Assembly: GCF_001949145.1 (NCBI RefSeq)
Contig: NW_019091355.1
Coordinates: 3,658,476 to 3,722,475 of the forward strand
DNA from: Acanthaster planci
Lineage: Eukaryota; Echinodermata; Asteroidea; Valvatida; Acanthasteridae
Direction of reading: 5' to 3'
DNA length: 64,000 nucleotides
The notes beneath the pieces were generated by a model. The model was not told the DNA's origin. It made no database searches and saw nothing but the letters and a program-made list of their open reading frames with translations. A program made the position numbers and the translations under genes. Numbering within the stretch: position 1 is the first letter of the stretch; the number at the start of each line of letters is the position of its first letter. This document shows positions 24,641 through 36,500 of the stretch, piece after piece.

Positions 24641-25807
24641 TCCTAAGCTAGGTTTACACTATGTTCCTGGTGGCCACGGCAATCACGTTTCTGGCCACTG
24701 TGGACAAAAACGATATGGACACGAGACAACATGGGGGAAGGGATGGACAAACGTGACAGTCCATGATTGCCGTGGATGCCGGGCCAGATTTTCAACAATT
24801 TTGGCACGGCAATCGAGGTGCGGATGAGACACCTAGAAGGCTGTAGTAAAACGGGTTGAATGCAACAAAACATGACAGTACGTGATGCAGGGGTGTGATT
24901 TGGGATAAATGAAAAATCCACAAAACATTCGTCGGAGGGTTTTGCAAGTTGCGTCGGCCACAGCTTCCCTACAATTCACGGCATATCTATTTGATCATAG
25001 GAGGAGATTCAGGTACTACGTGTAAGCCACCACAAGAGCTGTTCTTACTTGGATACAATTATAACATTTACTGCAACAAAACCCTTGTCCTCATTCACTT
25101 CAATTACAATTATACATGTAAGCTATAATTGGTGACAATCAAAGACCAAGAAGTGTAACACACATACACACGCAGTTATCAGTGATCCACAAAATTCTAT
25201 CACAATTTATTAAAACTGAAAACTGTCTCATACAGATGAGTACTGCATTACTTGTGAAACCACATGCACTTGCAGTACCCAGGTTTGTCGATTTTCACGA
25301 GAAAGTCACGATAACATATCGATTTCCCCTAGGTTAATTCTCTGTCCACCTCAGTTTCCAGCCAAGAACATTTCCAAGAATTCTTGAATCCTTTGTCTAC
25401 ATTCAGATCCCCTTCCCTACCTACTACCTTGTATGACATTTTTGACGGACGTCGACAACATTAGACCACTACGAGAACGACACAAAACGCAATGGCAGAC
25501 GGACGCAAGTTGTACACAGTGCATGCAATGACAACACGTGTACCGTGCATACAAACAGACGAACGTACAGTACATGTACATACCCACAACAATCATACCG
25601 CTGGCCTGCGTCCCTTTGTTTTAACAATGAAACCCCCTCTGTTCACTGTACTATTACCTGTGTATCTGGCACATTTCCAGGGGGAGTAACAATGCAAAAG
25701 TGCATGCTATACACCTAAACTTGTGCAAGTCTTTCGCTTAGTTTCGCACCAAATATTGTTGTCTTTGCATTACATATTGAAAGCATTGACAATACGGAAA
25801 TCCGGAA

Positions 25808-25849
25808 AGTCTCAAAGAAATTCCAGATAGTCTCACAGAACTTCCGGAA
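25808..25849 (+). repeat. 21-bp tandem duplication inside the transposon
   Basis: Units 25808-25828 and 25829-25849 share AGTCTCA-A/C-AGAA-A/C-TTCC. The second ends in a TTCCGGAA palindrome, and further TCCGGA copies lie just outside on both sides. Confidence 0.6.
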
Positions 25850-26196
25850 ATCCAGAAAAATCCGGACAAATGACACCCCTGGTGATGGGCTGTAACAAAA
25901 CTTGGAGACGGTCCGTGGTGGGACGGGAAGCATGTGCATTCCCCAGCATCTCACAGTCCTTTCAAGTTTTGTCGTGTTCTGCTGCGTTGAGTGGGTGTTT
26001 TGTCACGGTGGCTGCTCGTTTTGTCCCGTTTCGCCATGTCTTATCATGGTTCTCATGGCAAGCTCGCGTGTACGGTATCCATTTCGTCGCATTCAATCAC
26101 GGCGCATCCAGATGTGTGGCGGTTTACAGGCCCAGTGCGATGCGGCGCGTTGCGTTCTACTGCAGTTTGATATGGCGAGCGCGGTCTGGGATGGAG

Positions 26197-26204
26197 TATA
26201 AAAG
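26197..26204 (+). promoter_or_regulatory. TATA box-like TATAAAAG in GC-rich context
   Basis: A canonical TATAAAAG sits in a locally GC-rich, CpG-containing part of the element (about 26040-26220), about 300 bp from its right end and pointing outward. It could be an element promoter. No following coding frame is recognisable. Confidence 0.35.
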
Positions 26205-26504
26205 CTGGGCCAGGCAGGGCAACTTCATGCAACATGATAAAAAAAACTACTTTTGAGCAATCAACTGAAGGCAATTTCAATAGCCCTGTCTATCACCTTC
26301 AGAAATGTGCGGACTTGGCTTATTACGTAATCCAAACATGATTTATATGGGCAGTACAACAGACCGTGAGAGAACTTAGCAGGACCTACCATAACAAAAC
26401 TTGACTATGGAGAAAAAAATTGCCAACATCCCACAGCGCACTATGTTTCGGGCAAACGTCATTGTCGTGGCCACTGGGAACACAGTGTAAACCTAGCTTT
26501 AGGA

Positions 26505-27114
26505 TGCCAAAGCCAAAGACAAGAAGAGTCGATCAATTTTCCTTGCTTTCAGCTTTTCAACTCAAGTTCCCATGAAAAAAAACGACCTGTGTGCGGATGA
26601 AAACTGGTACACCCAACTCACATGCTGATTTGTTGGTGGACGCACCGTGCCATTCAAAAACTAACATCCAACAAACAAAAATGTTCTACTCTCGGGATCA
26701 ACAATAACGTCTGTGGGGAAAAGGTACATCAATTGAACATGCACTGGCAAATTCTTGTGACTGACGTGAGAAATTCACCTAGCACACATGCATGTAGTTC
26801 ACTGGTGACAGAAGACGTAAGGTACTTCTGCAGCGCTCACAAAAATTGAAAGAACTGCACAATCAGTTAGGCAGACTTGAATTTAATTTCTGAAAGTCCT
26901 TGAGTCTGGGAACTATGCTCTAGTAACTCTCGTTTTCAATGAAAGAATTTTGATAAAAAAAAAAGCACAACTCATACAGTGTTTGGTAGTCTTTGATATT
27001 ATTGGTGGAACACAAATAATACAAGTACGGGCACTGCATGCTAGCCTTTTCTCAAACAATGTTTATTGTACAGAGAAATGTGGAAGGGCTGCATAGCACC
27101 GTGATCAGAATATC
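26505..27114. other. Unique non-coding DNA between two elements
   Basis: No gene seen. The TTTATTGTAC string at 27062-27071 is nearly repeated at 27302-27311 beyond the long hairpin. Confidence 0.55.
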
Positions 27115-27297
27115 GACAAGAATATAATATCAAATCAGTGCTCTGAAATATGTTATTGCCCAGCTTTCGGTAAATGAGTACCTTTCTTCAGGGCAAGCAG
27201 AACTGAACTGAATCTGCTTGCCCTAAGAAGGTACTCAGTTACCGAAAGCTCGGCAATCACATATTTCAGAGCACTGATTTGATATTATATTCTTGTC
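27115..27297. mobile_element. Long hairpin / foldback element
   Basis: The left arm 27115-27201 (87 nt) and right arm 27213-27297 (85 nt) are reverse complements at about 93-95 percent, with only a few substitutions and small indels and an 11-base loop. Two near-identical 12-mers, TG-T/C-TTATTGTAC, flank it at 27060-27071 and 27300-27311; the left one is 43 bp away and the right one 2 bp away. By structure it is a MITE or a recent inverted duplication. If transcribed it would make a long double-stranded RNA hairpin. No coding capacity. Confidence 0.8.
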
Positions 27298-27820
27298 AGT
27301 GCTTATTGTACGATGTACGTCCGTGTACTGTATGTTTACATGCATGGGTATTTTCCTCATTTGAGGATACCGTTAAAACCAAGCCTTTCTCCACTGGGAT
27401 CCACTGAGAGGTGGGGGGGGGGAATCTCAGCAGGTCCAGGAATATGGATTGGTGTCCCTGATACAAAGAACGTTTCCTGTGTCATGGAGGACTTTGCAGG
27501 ATGCAAACTGGCAAATACATGCAGAAATGTGCCTGGGAAGTTTAAGAGGACTTCAATATGGGCACAAGAAATACAACACATTCATGCATCATATCACAAG
27601 CACTTGACTCCAGCTGAAACTCAATCTTTTGTTCCAGTGAGTACATGTATGAGATATCGATGACTGGAAAAGACGTAACCAACAAGGGACTGCTAATGAT
27701 ATTCATGAAACCAATGCATGTTATGCATATTCATTATCACATAAATGCAGTGAGATATGAGGGATGATGCCATCTGAGCAGGAAAACAAAAATATATTAA
27801 AAAAAAAGTGAACAAAATGA
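27298..27820. other. Unique non-coding DNA
   Basis: A 10-G tract lies at 27413-27422. A frame of about 116 codons covers 27313-27663 but has a weak opposing frame, contains the G tract, and shows no domain. No gene called. Confidence 0.5.
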
Positions 27821-28060
27821 GGGCGATTGCTGATAGGCCTGATCTCATTTGTGTGTTTACATTCTACTGAAGGGGGAGAAACGTTTACCGAGAGTTTAGG
27901 GGGGGGAGGGAATGGTTCCCGGGCCTAACTACCCTGAAAGCCTCCCTCCACGTGTTATTACTGCGAGGGGTCGGGGAGCGTTAAATAAACCCCAGCGCGG
28001 AAGGCATTAGGCCCTAATTGCTAATAGGACCTGATTAAACCTGGCATGGATCTGGCCGAG
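27821..28060. promoter_or_regulatory. Candidate cis-regulatory element
   Basis: CpG-containing sequence with clustered homeodomain cores around 28005-28040 (CATTAG, CTAATTG, CTAATAG, GATTAAAC). It also has a TGTGTGTTTAC forkhead-like site near 27852 and a CACGTG E-box near 27950. One G tract (27899-27906) interrupts it. Read by eye only. Confidence 0.25.
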
Positions 28061-31000
28061 TGTAAATACTGCCCGAGTGTGTAGGGGGGAGACACACACC
28101 AAAAAAAAAAAAAAAAGCACGGCAGTGGTGAGACAGTTGGGCTTCTGCAGCACGGCACTGGGGCCCGGGCCCAGAAGACACTTGGTAAGAGAGAGGCAGG
28201 GAGAAGAGATGCAGAAAAGGGAGGGGGAAAAAATCACAAAAAAACAATTGAGCTCCTGAGAGCTTCTGTAATTGAAATTCCAAGACTGTTGCAATGAAAA
28301 CAGGCGTATACAGTGGATGTGGAAACGACGGAATCCTGAAGTATATTGTTTCTGTCTGAGTCGGTCCATGTCGACATTCGCTCTTGGCTTGCGACACAGT
28401 TTTTCAAGTACAATCACATGCCTCGCAGTTTTCACGTACTAAGTTCGCATTCAGTACTCCTGAAGTACTGGAATAAAGCAGCTATAGTTTTCAGAATATC
28501 TGAACACGCATTTCCAGTACTGACTAGGAATAAGGACGTATTACAGGTACCGGTATGTGTGATAAGGCCAAAAGACATAGTTCTGTTTCTGATTACATGC
28601 CCCTCAAAAATAGGGTTGGTAGGTTGGAAAACTTTGGGGGGGGATCAATTTTTTGGTGCTGATTTAATGGCATGAATGGGGACGAAAACTTCCAAAAATT
28701 GTCACATAAAGTGATAATAACTGGCATTAATCTATGTAGAATTTCTGCAAAAGACAATTCAAAAGAATTATGAACAATTCACACAATGCTAGTCAGGTAA
28801 TCATGATGGCAAACCGGCCAACAATGTCCATTTATCGCGTAGTAAGCATGCGTGATGCATCCAGACAGGCTGGCGATAAACCTCATACCACGGCAGGAAA
28901 TTTTGTGGAAACGCGCTCGTTTCAAGCTTCAAAACAACATCAATTAAACTCATGAACAAAGCAAATACATAGACAAGAGACCAAGTTCTGTGAGTTAACT
29001 TGCAGAAATCTTCCAGCAACATCAATGTTTTTTTTCAACCTGCCATTGTAAGGTTGCATGCGTGTACAGCTGACGTAGTGTAACAAGGCTAGTTTGACCG
29101 GGGCGTATAGACTGGTTGCCACATTTCCATCACGCATTCTTTTGCAAAGGTGCAGTGCGGCGGGAACCAGTGCAGCGATGCTGTAATGCATTGAGCTTTA
29201 CGTACATGCTTTCACTACTGTGACAGCGAAATGCGAAGGGAACTTGTGGAAATAACGGAAGTTTCTTTTCAAACATTGCAAATGTAAGTAGGAAAACATT
29301 ACAAAATCAAGCATTTTAATGTGGAATAAGGTTGATGAAAGGTGTTTTGTGAAGACAGAAAAGACAGCAGGATCTATTTATTTATTACGTTTTTAAATTT
29401 ATTTTTCTAACTTGCTGAAAAAATTTTAGGGTTGCTTTGAAAGATTAGGGTGAGTCGGGAAACGGAAGGCAGAAATTTTTTGGGGAGGGGGCCAAAGTAA
29501 TGTCTTGAAGCTCGTCATCCTTGTTTTGAGGAAACTTTTAGTTAAATATCTGACTGTCCTACCACTCTTAGCAAGACAACTTGAAAATCTTGAGGTTTTT
29601 AGAGGGATGGCAAGGCAATGTCGCTAGCTTCCAGAGATCCTGGGATGGTCCCCTCCCACTTGGAGATGTCTAAAAGGACTAGGGATAGCCATCGAGGCTT
29701 GCCAAGGCTACACTCCTCTCCTGACAGACCCACTTCTGATGGAGATTGCCGTTCACGGTCAGTGGTAACGCTAGCATCTCTTCAATCCCAACGCGAGTCG
29801 TTTCCGAAATGTTCACAAGATTGTCTTCATCGAGCATCCACTGCTCTCTTTTTTTTTTTTTAATTCTTCCCCGAGCGAAAGGCAGCAGCGTGAAACTTAA
29901 GACGTTTAGGTCGGCCGTCTCAGTCAAGACTCCTGATGATACCGCGACTGATGGTGCTTGTGCACTTGAGAGAACCATCGCCACAGCCTCAAGTAGCAAA
30001 GTGTGTAATTCAGTATCCAACAGCAGGGCGGCTGAGTGTATGCAGTGTAACAGCAAATAGCCATCAACTACAAGCAGTAAAATACTGACCACCTCTGAAA
30101 CCACCCCCCCCAACCACCAACAATGCGGGCCTTCTGCGGCTTCCTGTCAGTCTGTCTGTCGGCTGAGGAGACCGGCCCAGAGTCTAGACCTGGGGGGGGG
30201 GGAAACGGGCAGAGAGGTTATGATTCCACCCTCCTTGAGGAATTCAGAGGCACCAACAATAGTCTCTGCGGATCCTGCCAGTTCATGAACCCTGCACACA
30301 TGTGAATTCAAGATGGCCGAGCAAGAAAACAAAACTCGGTGATTATTATTCAAGGATTGCTAAAGCAGCAACTTATTTTTACAGCATACTCTGGTACAAA
30401 TGAACATTTTCATTTGCCGGTTTTCACCATGAAGAAAAATAACTGATGATTAACTATCCATAAAAGCTTCAAGTCTTTCTACCCACAAAAAGTCGTATGA
30501 CTGACTACTTCAAGAATGCTCACTGGACAGACTGGTCTCAGAATCACTTCCTCAAAGTTTGCCGTGGTGTGGTGTCTATTTTTTGTGAACGAAGCCCAAA
30601 TTACCACAGACTCCAGTGCGCAACAATCAATTGACTGTGCTGCTAATTTTTGCCGAGATTCCAGGCAGAGTATTTTCCAGAGATCTGATTTCTTTTTATC
30701 CCTCCTATCACCTGTCACTCTGCACTATGCAGAAGGGAACGTAAAGGCCAAAATCTGGGGGGGGGGAACTTAACCCTGACAACAAAGTTCAAGGAAACAC
30801 AAGGATAATTTTTGTAGCGGTTCGCTGATGAGCTTACCAGACTTAGACAAATTTTTGGGGGAGGGGGCAGGAACCAAGCAAATGATTCGTAATGGGCTGG
30901 AGTTCAAGCAAAGTAGTCCATGAAGAAAGAACAGATCCAGCCATAAGTATCTGGCCAGCAAGATTCAGTTGGGAACATTTACACGGAGTTGTCCTAGAAA

Positions 31001-31440
31001 TGCTATACACGTACAGTATGTGTACTTCGGAAACCAGTTCATTCTAACACAAGTACAATGTAGGAGCAATATGAGGCTGAATGAAAGGAGAAAAAAAAAA
31101 TAATGGGTGCTTTCAAATCTGGAATTGCGGTTAGTTCAGTTCTGGTAGATTTTATAATCTCTGTGCGGTTCTTAATCACAAAGTGTAATGAACACCACCT
31201 GGCAACCAAATGAGCATTCGGCGTTTGCTCAAGCCGAGGAATTATTGAGCTTGCAATCAAGTCTCTGTTCAGTTACGGTACATCTAAACTGTCCATGGCT
31301 CACATGCACGTAAAACCTTGCAGGTTATAAAGCACTATGCCACTTAAACCCCATTACAGCATGAGCAAGTTGTGTTTTTGTTTGGAGGAGAAAATTTAAT
31401 GTGATTGTTCAAAGTTACAGAAGTTGCAATTACTGCCCAA
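28061..31440. other. Unique non-coding DNA
   Basis: No gene called. Notable items are a GGGCCCGGGCCC palindrome at 28161-28172 and G tracts at 28636-28643, 30192-30202 and 30757-30766. A pair of opposing frames at 29679-30113 (144 codons, minus) and 29746-30060 (104 codons, plus) both cross a T tract. The minus frame is the more protein-like of the two but matches nothing I recognise. Confidence 0.45.
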
Positions 31441-31442
31441 AA

Positions 31443-31478
31443 TTCTACTGCAGGTGCATCTTCTACCGCAGGTGCATA
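31443..31478 (+). repeat. 18-bp tandem duplication with paired E-boxes
   Basis: Two adjacent 18-bp units (TTCTAC-T/C-GCAGGTGCAT) differ by one internal base and the final base. Each carries a CAGGTG E-box, the type bound by Snail/ZEB and E-proteins, at a fixed 18-bp interval. Confidence 0.65.
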
Positions 31479-33130
31479 TTCTTGGCAAGCATTTCCCCTT
31501 AAGCAGTATTACAAAATTAGCATTTTGGGAGAAAGGAAACTGCCTACTAGTTTATCTACATGCATTAAGTGAAAGTTACAGGTCAAGAAAACACTAAACT
31601 TTTCTGAGCTCTCAGAACGATTCAGCCACTTGTTTGTAAGGGCCGTGTAAAAAGAACCCCAAAATATACTTTTCCTAAAAACAAAACAAAAATACAAATT
31701 CGGATGTACAGGCACCAGGAATACATGACTAATTAGATTTCAGGTTGGAAGTTTTGAATTTATGTAAATTAAACGCTATTCAAAAGCAGTTTTCAGGTGG
31801 TACCCCTTCTAAATTGTGATTTACACCACCATACCTGCCAAGTTGTCAGTCATGATCCCCTCAGAACGATATTTTAACCACCTCGCTAATGGTGGCAGCA
31901 AAATGAAACGGTTACAAAAACTAACATCATTTTTAAAAAATACATGACAGTAAGTCACGCTTAGTATGAGTCAGGAAATAGATTTTATTTGCTAACAGGT
32001 GAAACTCATTCCTGTTGTGGAAGAAAATGAGGGTCTTTGATTGTCCACTCAGTACAATACAAGGGTACAGTGACATGTACATGTACATGTATGTATTAAG
32101 TATGATCAGAATTTGTGCCATAGTACGCAAGAATCTCAGTGTTGTTTTATGTATACTTATACTCAAGAACTCTTTTGGTATTCAAACTCAAGAAAATGAG
32201 TACTTTACTCACAGTCACACTCATACAAGAAGTGAAAATTCCATGTACTCGTGCAAAAGTACATGCACCTGTGTGTTAGACAATGCTGTATCTACTGTAC
32301 GTGTACATGTAAACGCACAAGAAAAATTCAACTGTCAAAGTTAGTGCTGGAAAAGTCCAGTGCCTTTGCCCAGCTCCCAGCTGCCAAAAAAATAAGTGGT
32401 AAGAATTTTTCCACTGCCCCTTTTTGCCACCTTTTAAGCTACTCTACACCTTCTCCCCTTGCGTCTTTGATCGCTTCCACAGGGCCTCGCGTGTGTACCA
32501 AACAGCCCAACTATTCCAGCTATGTTTTGTCAATGTAGGGTTTGTTTATCGCTGAACCTAGGAGGATCTGGCCGACGAGCACGAGAACTTTCATCACGCT
32601 CCACGTCCAATGATGTGACAGATTTACATGTATTTATTTGAAGTTTTTCTCAGTGCAAGTATTATTTATTGACGGCAGATTTACAACCTCTTCAATGTAC
32701 TCGTGTGCTGATTTCTGCAAGGTTAAGAGGAATAATAAATACATGTAGAGGAAACGTTCGTGAAAAAAAGAGTGATCGAAACAGATGACAAACGAATGTA
32801 CATCATCTGATGTAAAGTTCACCCCAAAACCTTCAACAGAACACTGGAAAAGTGATTCATAGACATAAATGGTTTTTATTCTAACAACTTGGCTGAAGCC
32901 ATTGGACATATCCCCCCAAATTGGTTAAGATGTAGTGTACCACTCTCTCTGTAGACAAGTTAAGCTATTCTTTCCCCTTTTTTGTTTTCAATCTGAGAGT
33001 GCAGAGTGCAGGTTCTGGTATTTTGACTGGATGATCCTGTAGAGGTGTACATGTACACTCTCCGTGAAGAACAACATGTATCCCGGTAAACGTCTGTGCA
33101 AATCATATAAAAATCCAAAACAATCCAATG
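31479..33130. other. Unique non-coding DNA with ACATGT palindromes
   Basis: Three overlapping ACATGT units lie at 32072-32090 and another palindromic pair near 33049-33057. No gene seen. The sequence is AT-rich and has few CpGs. Confidence 0.5.
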
Positions 33131-33350
33131 GACTGCTAAATTCAACACCACCAATTGGTCAGTCAGGCTGCCCGTTGCCGTGGCAACAATCAATCAGCCC
33201 CTGTGAAGTCTTGGCACCTGGGACAAATCTCCCCTGCAAAGTCATCAATCCATTAATGTGGCTGACCCGCCATTGTTCAGAGGAAATCTTTCCCCATCCG
33301 TTGCCAGTATTGCTGCCACTGATGGTGGCCAGGCAGAGGTGGCAGAGTGG
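33131..33350. promoter_or_regulatory. Strong candidate cis-regulatory element
   Basis: Four motif types sit within about 80 bp. GTTGCCGTGGCAAC at 33174-33187 is a near-perfect palindromic RFX X-box. An overlapping SOX-like AACAAT lies at 33185-33190. ATCAATCA at 33189-33196 is the complement of a PBX/HOX TGATTGAT. A second PBX/HOX-like ATCAATCCATTAAT lies near 33244-33257. The sequence is compact, non-repetitive and free of homopolymers. Part of the module recurs exactly at 46670-46685. No conservation data were available. Confidence 0.38.
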
Positions 33351-34280
33351 ACGGTGTGTAAACAGCCCCGGTCACTGACCCCGGCCTAGATTAAGTCTTT
33401 TCTCTGCGTGGTCAATGCCAGTCAGAGCGGTTTTTCTTCTGAAGGGCCAACAATGCAAAGAATGACACATCATGTGCAAGAATGCAGCCCACAATGAAGT
33501 GTGCTGTATTTGAAAGGACGATTTCAACGAAACATTATGCAACTGTTTGAGAATACAGGGTATGTGGATTGTCACATTTCTCTTTCACATGTAACAGTGA
33601 CCGGGGCTGGTAATTAGCATTATAATGTTGCTTGAACCCTTATGACCCAGAATCCATAGATCAGAATCTGCCTGTTTACTGCATGAAGTAAGGAATGTTC
33701 TAAATTATCTACTTTCACTCAATGGACAAGGGCTACAAGGTAGCTGTTCCCTTGTGTTCAAAACCTCCACCCGGAGCATTTTTAGCTACAAAGCTCCTTG
33801 AATCCTCCAAAGTCCAACAGGGTGCAGGAATCCCCCCCCCCAACAGTTTGTGTACTAAAACTTTCATGGGGCTTCAATTCAAGTCCAAGGTCCAACAACG
33901 ATTTCATAGTCCTCCCCAAAACCCCAGGGGATCATAAAGAATGGGGGAGAAAGAATTAGGTACTGATAGCACTAAAGGCCAATTTTCATAGAGCTTCTTG
34001 GCAAAAAATCTTGCAAAAATTCTATGTATCTCATACAATTTGCAGAGCAACAGTCACAAGAAATAATGTACCACAACTTTTGGGCTGGTAACCTGTTCAT
34101 GCTTAAATATTTTTCCACTCTTAGTAAATTTCTCGGCTAAGAGTCTGCAGGAAATTATGGCCTCAGAGCAAATAACACCTGTCAGGGGTGCTTGTACTGT
34201 ATACTCCGTCATTTTCTACATGTACCTGGTGAGCATTAGGCATTTTTCCCCCCCACAAACCAACAAAAAAACCACAGTGG
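33351..34280. other. Unique non-coding DNA
   Basis: No gene seen. There is a C10 tract at 33832-33841 and nothing else notable. Confidence 0.55.
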
Positions 34281-34610
34281 AACAACCTGCAAGCCATGTT
34301 ATTTCCAGTGAATTCCCACCTTGGTCCTTGCCCCCTTCCACCTTCACTCCTCTCCCTCCCCCCCCACCACCACCAAAAAACTCCAGTCCTCCTGCCCCCG
34401 TTCTCCTCTCGCTCTCGCCCTCCGTGTCAGTCCGCCTCCCCGGTGAATGCACTTCTCTCACCTCAGCCTGGCCCTGCTTCATTAGGCAACCGGGCCAAGG
34501 CGCGGCCTGCCAATTAGATTTCAGCACAGGGACCCCCGCTTCTAATTGGTTTATTCAAATGAACCGCCGTCATAAACCAAATCAAATGGTGTAAAGTAAT
34601 TTGGGGACGG
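34281..34610. promoter_or_regulatory. Candidate cis-regulatory element
   Basis: After a C-rich tract (34330-34400), the part 34420-34600 is CpG-containing and has homeodomain cores TTCATTAGG, CCAATTAGA and TCTAATTGG. These are followed by an octamer-like ATTCAAAT and two CAAATCAAA-type strings. A 145-codon frame runs through the segment but its composition follows the C-rich tract. Confidence 0.28.
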
Positions 34611-36180
34611 TCATTGGGGGGGGACGGACTTTCTCACACAGCTGCGCTGTGGGATGAGGGGAGGGGGATGTGCGAAACAGGGGACCCAGATCACTTTGCT
34701 GTAAAAACATCATTATCAAAATATGTTTTTTTCCCCTAAATTAGATAGAGACTTTTGGCAGCGTATGTCTCTTCTCACTCTTCTGTTTTCAAGGATTCGT
34801 TAATAAACTTGGTCTGTGGACTGGGTTTCAGCTATCGGTAAATTTGAAGGGGGAAAAAAAAAGGCAATGCAGGAATTGGTACTTATCACATTACATGCAA
34901 ATGAACTGCTTCTCTGTTTGGCCTATACCTGAATGATGCTGGGTAATTTTCTTCTATTTACCTTAAAGGGGGAGGGGGAAGAGATGGAGAGAGAGGGGGA
35001 GGACCATTAATCCCTGCAACTGATTCCCGAAGTCTTGACTGACTTTCAACATTCTGAGCTTGGCGAAGTTGTGTAAAAATCCCACCCCAACAAAGATCTC
35101 CATTGTGTAAAATGACCCAGCTTGTGCAACGGTGCATTTACACCAAACACACGAACCAAGGAAGCTCCTCAGACCTTAAGAATGTTTCACGGTTGTCAGG
35201 AGAATCCCAACTGATCCCTGCCGAAACATCAGCAGCGGCCGAGACTGGGCCAACGTGGCCTGCCCAGAAAATCTGGATTACTGACAACTCCGCAGTGTCG
35301 GGTGACACCGGCCCCTGAACAGCAGACAAGCTCATGCCCACCAAGCATGAATCACAGGGGGGATCCGGAATACAATATTATGGCAGTTAATGTGATGGCT
35401 TGATGTCCCCATAAATCTGTAAGAAGAGACCTACTGGAGGAGTCTGATGACACGACTGCAATATTTGAAAGAGAGCAAGAGGAAATCTAGAATGATTGTA
35501 GTGAATTGCTGCACCAAATGATGTTCATCTACCACTGGAGATAATCGAGAGTCAAGTTAAATGCTTCATTCACTTAACACCATTAAGTGATGCCTTACTC
35601 ACCCTGGGAAAAAAAATGGCACTGTTTGGCTTTTCTGAACTCAAATACAAACATCAGCACTGGAGGTGGCATGTTGTTGGCTATGCCCTGGTTCATCAAA
35701 TGTGCCTTCAAACATCACATGGAAACTATACAGGAGTTTATTATAGCCAGATGTGGTTAGGTTCGCCATAGGCCAACTCGGTTTTCATTTTAGGAGGGGA
35801 GCGATTAAAGACTTTCCGTGAGACGTCTGAACACACCCACAGGAGCAGTCCTCAAGTTTCAGAAAGCAGTAAAATACTGAACGAAGAAGCGAGCTCAAAG
35901 AAAAAATCCATGGAAGACAGTTGGAGATGTGAACCGATACCGAAACTTTTGTAAAAGTCGTGACAAATATGTTCATGGGCCTGACTGGTCAATGAACTAC
36001 TTCCAATCGAGGTTGATCCTCGAACCATACAAGTAACATGTTCATCTGCGAAGACGGTTCAAGGCAGAAAAGAGTGGAAATGTCAGAGCACAAAGGCAGG
36101 ACAAAAAAACCCAGTTGAGAGCTCTTTCGCTTTTTTTCCTTTCTCTCCAGATAGGTTCAGGGAGATAGGTTTGCCGACAC
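34611..36180. other. Unique non-coding DNA
   Basis: No gene seen. A purine-rich tract lies at 34966-35003. The remainder is ordinary sequence. Confidence 0.55.
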
Positions 36181-36500
36181 TTATTCTGCGATTTGTATCA
36201 TACCAACGGGCTTACGCGTAGTCTCAAATCACATTAGGAGAATCACACACACCGTTCACTGTCGCCGGCGTCAAAAGCATTCACAGATGTAAATGCATAC
36301 AACAAAAGCAGCAGTGTCCCCCCTGCCCTCTCCTTCCCTGTCCTATCGGATCGGGGCAAAGTTGGCAGATCTGCACCAGCGCCGTTATTCAAGCAAGTAT
36401 TCGAGGGCTGCGGGGCATACACGCTGTATTAGGGAGATTAGCAAACTTGGGTTCATTATCATACCCGTGCAAACATTCTCCCTATATACCGTTCCTGTCT
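36181..36500. promoter_or_regulatory. Candidate cis-regulatory element
   Basis: CpG-containing unique stretch with ACATTAGG, TTCATTATCAT and TCATTATC-like cores and few repeats. It has the same general character as the other candidates, with no particular motif standing out. Low confidence. Confidence 0.18.

Larger units (their letters stand above)
24641..26504. mobile_element. DNA transposon with ~50-bp terminal inverted repeats
   Basis: The left end (24641-24690) and the complement of the right end (26454-26504) align over about 45-50 bp. They share GCTAGGTTTACACT, a GTTCC block and GTGGCCACG, with a handful of mismatches and one indel. Inside the left end the motif CACGGCAATC recurs: 24675-24684, inverted within 24764-24775, and 24805-24814. 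Subterminal iterations of this kind are typical of transposase-binding regions. The 1.86 kb interior has no frame that looks like a transposase, so it is probably non-autonomous. Target duplication is unclear; flanks CAT and ATG extend the inversion. Superfamily not assigned. Confidence 0.72.

Noticed and set aside
25870-26256. Frames of about 100-128 codons inside the 1.9 kb element as a transposase
   Set aside because: No catalytic or DNA-binding pattern seen, and two plus-strand frames overlap each other.
28007-28435. Opposing and overlapping frames of 120-142 codons on the minus strand
   Set aside because: Two frames overlap in the same strand and run through a poly-A/T tract; length is explained by composition.
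34157-34594. 145-codon plus-strand open frame
   Set aside because: Its proline/serine-rich middle is produced by a C-rich tract, an opposing 103-codon frame covers the same bases, and no domain is visible.
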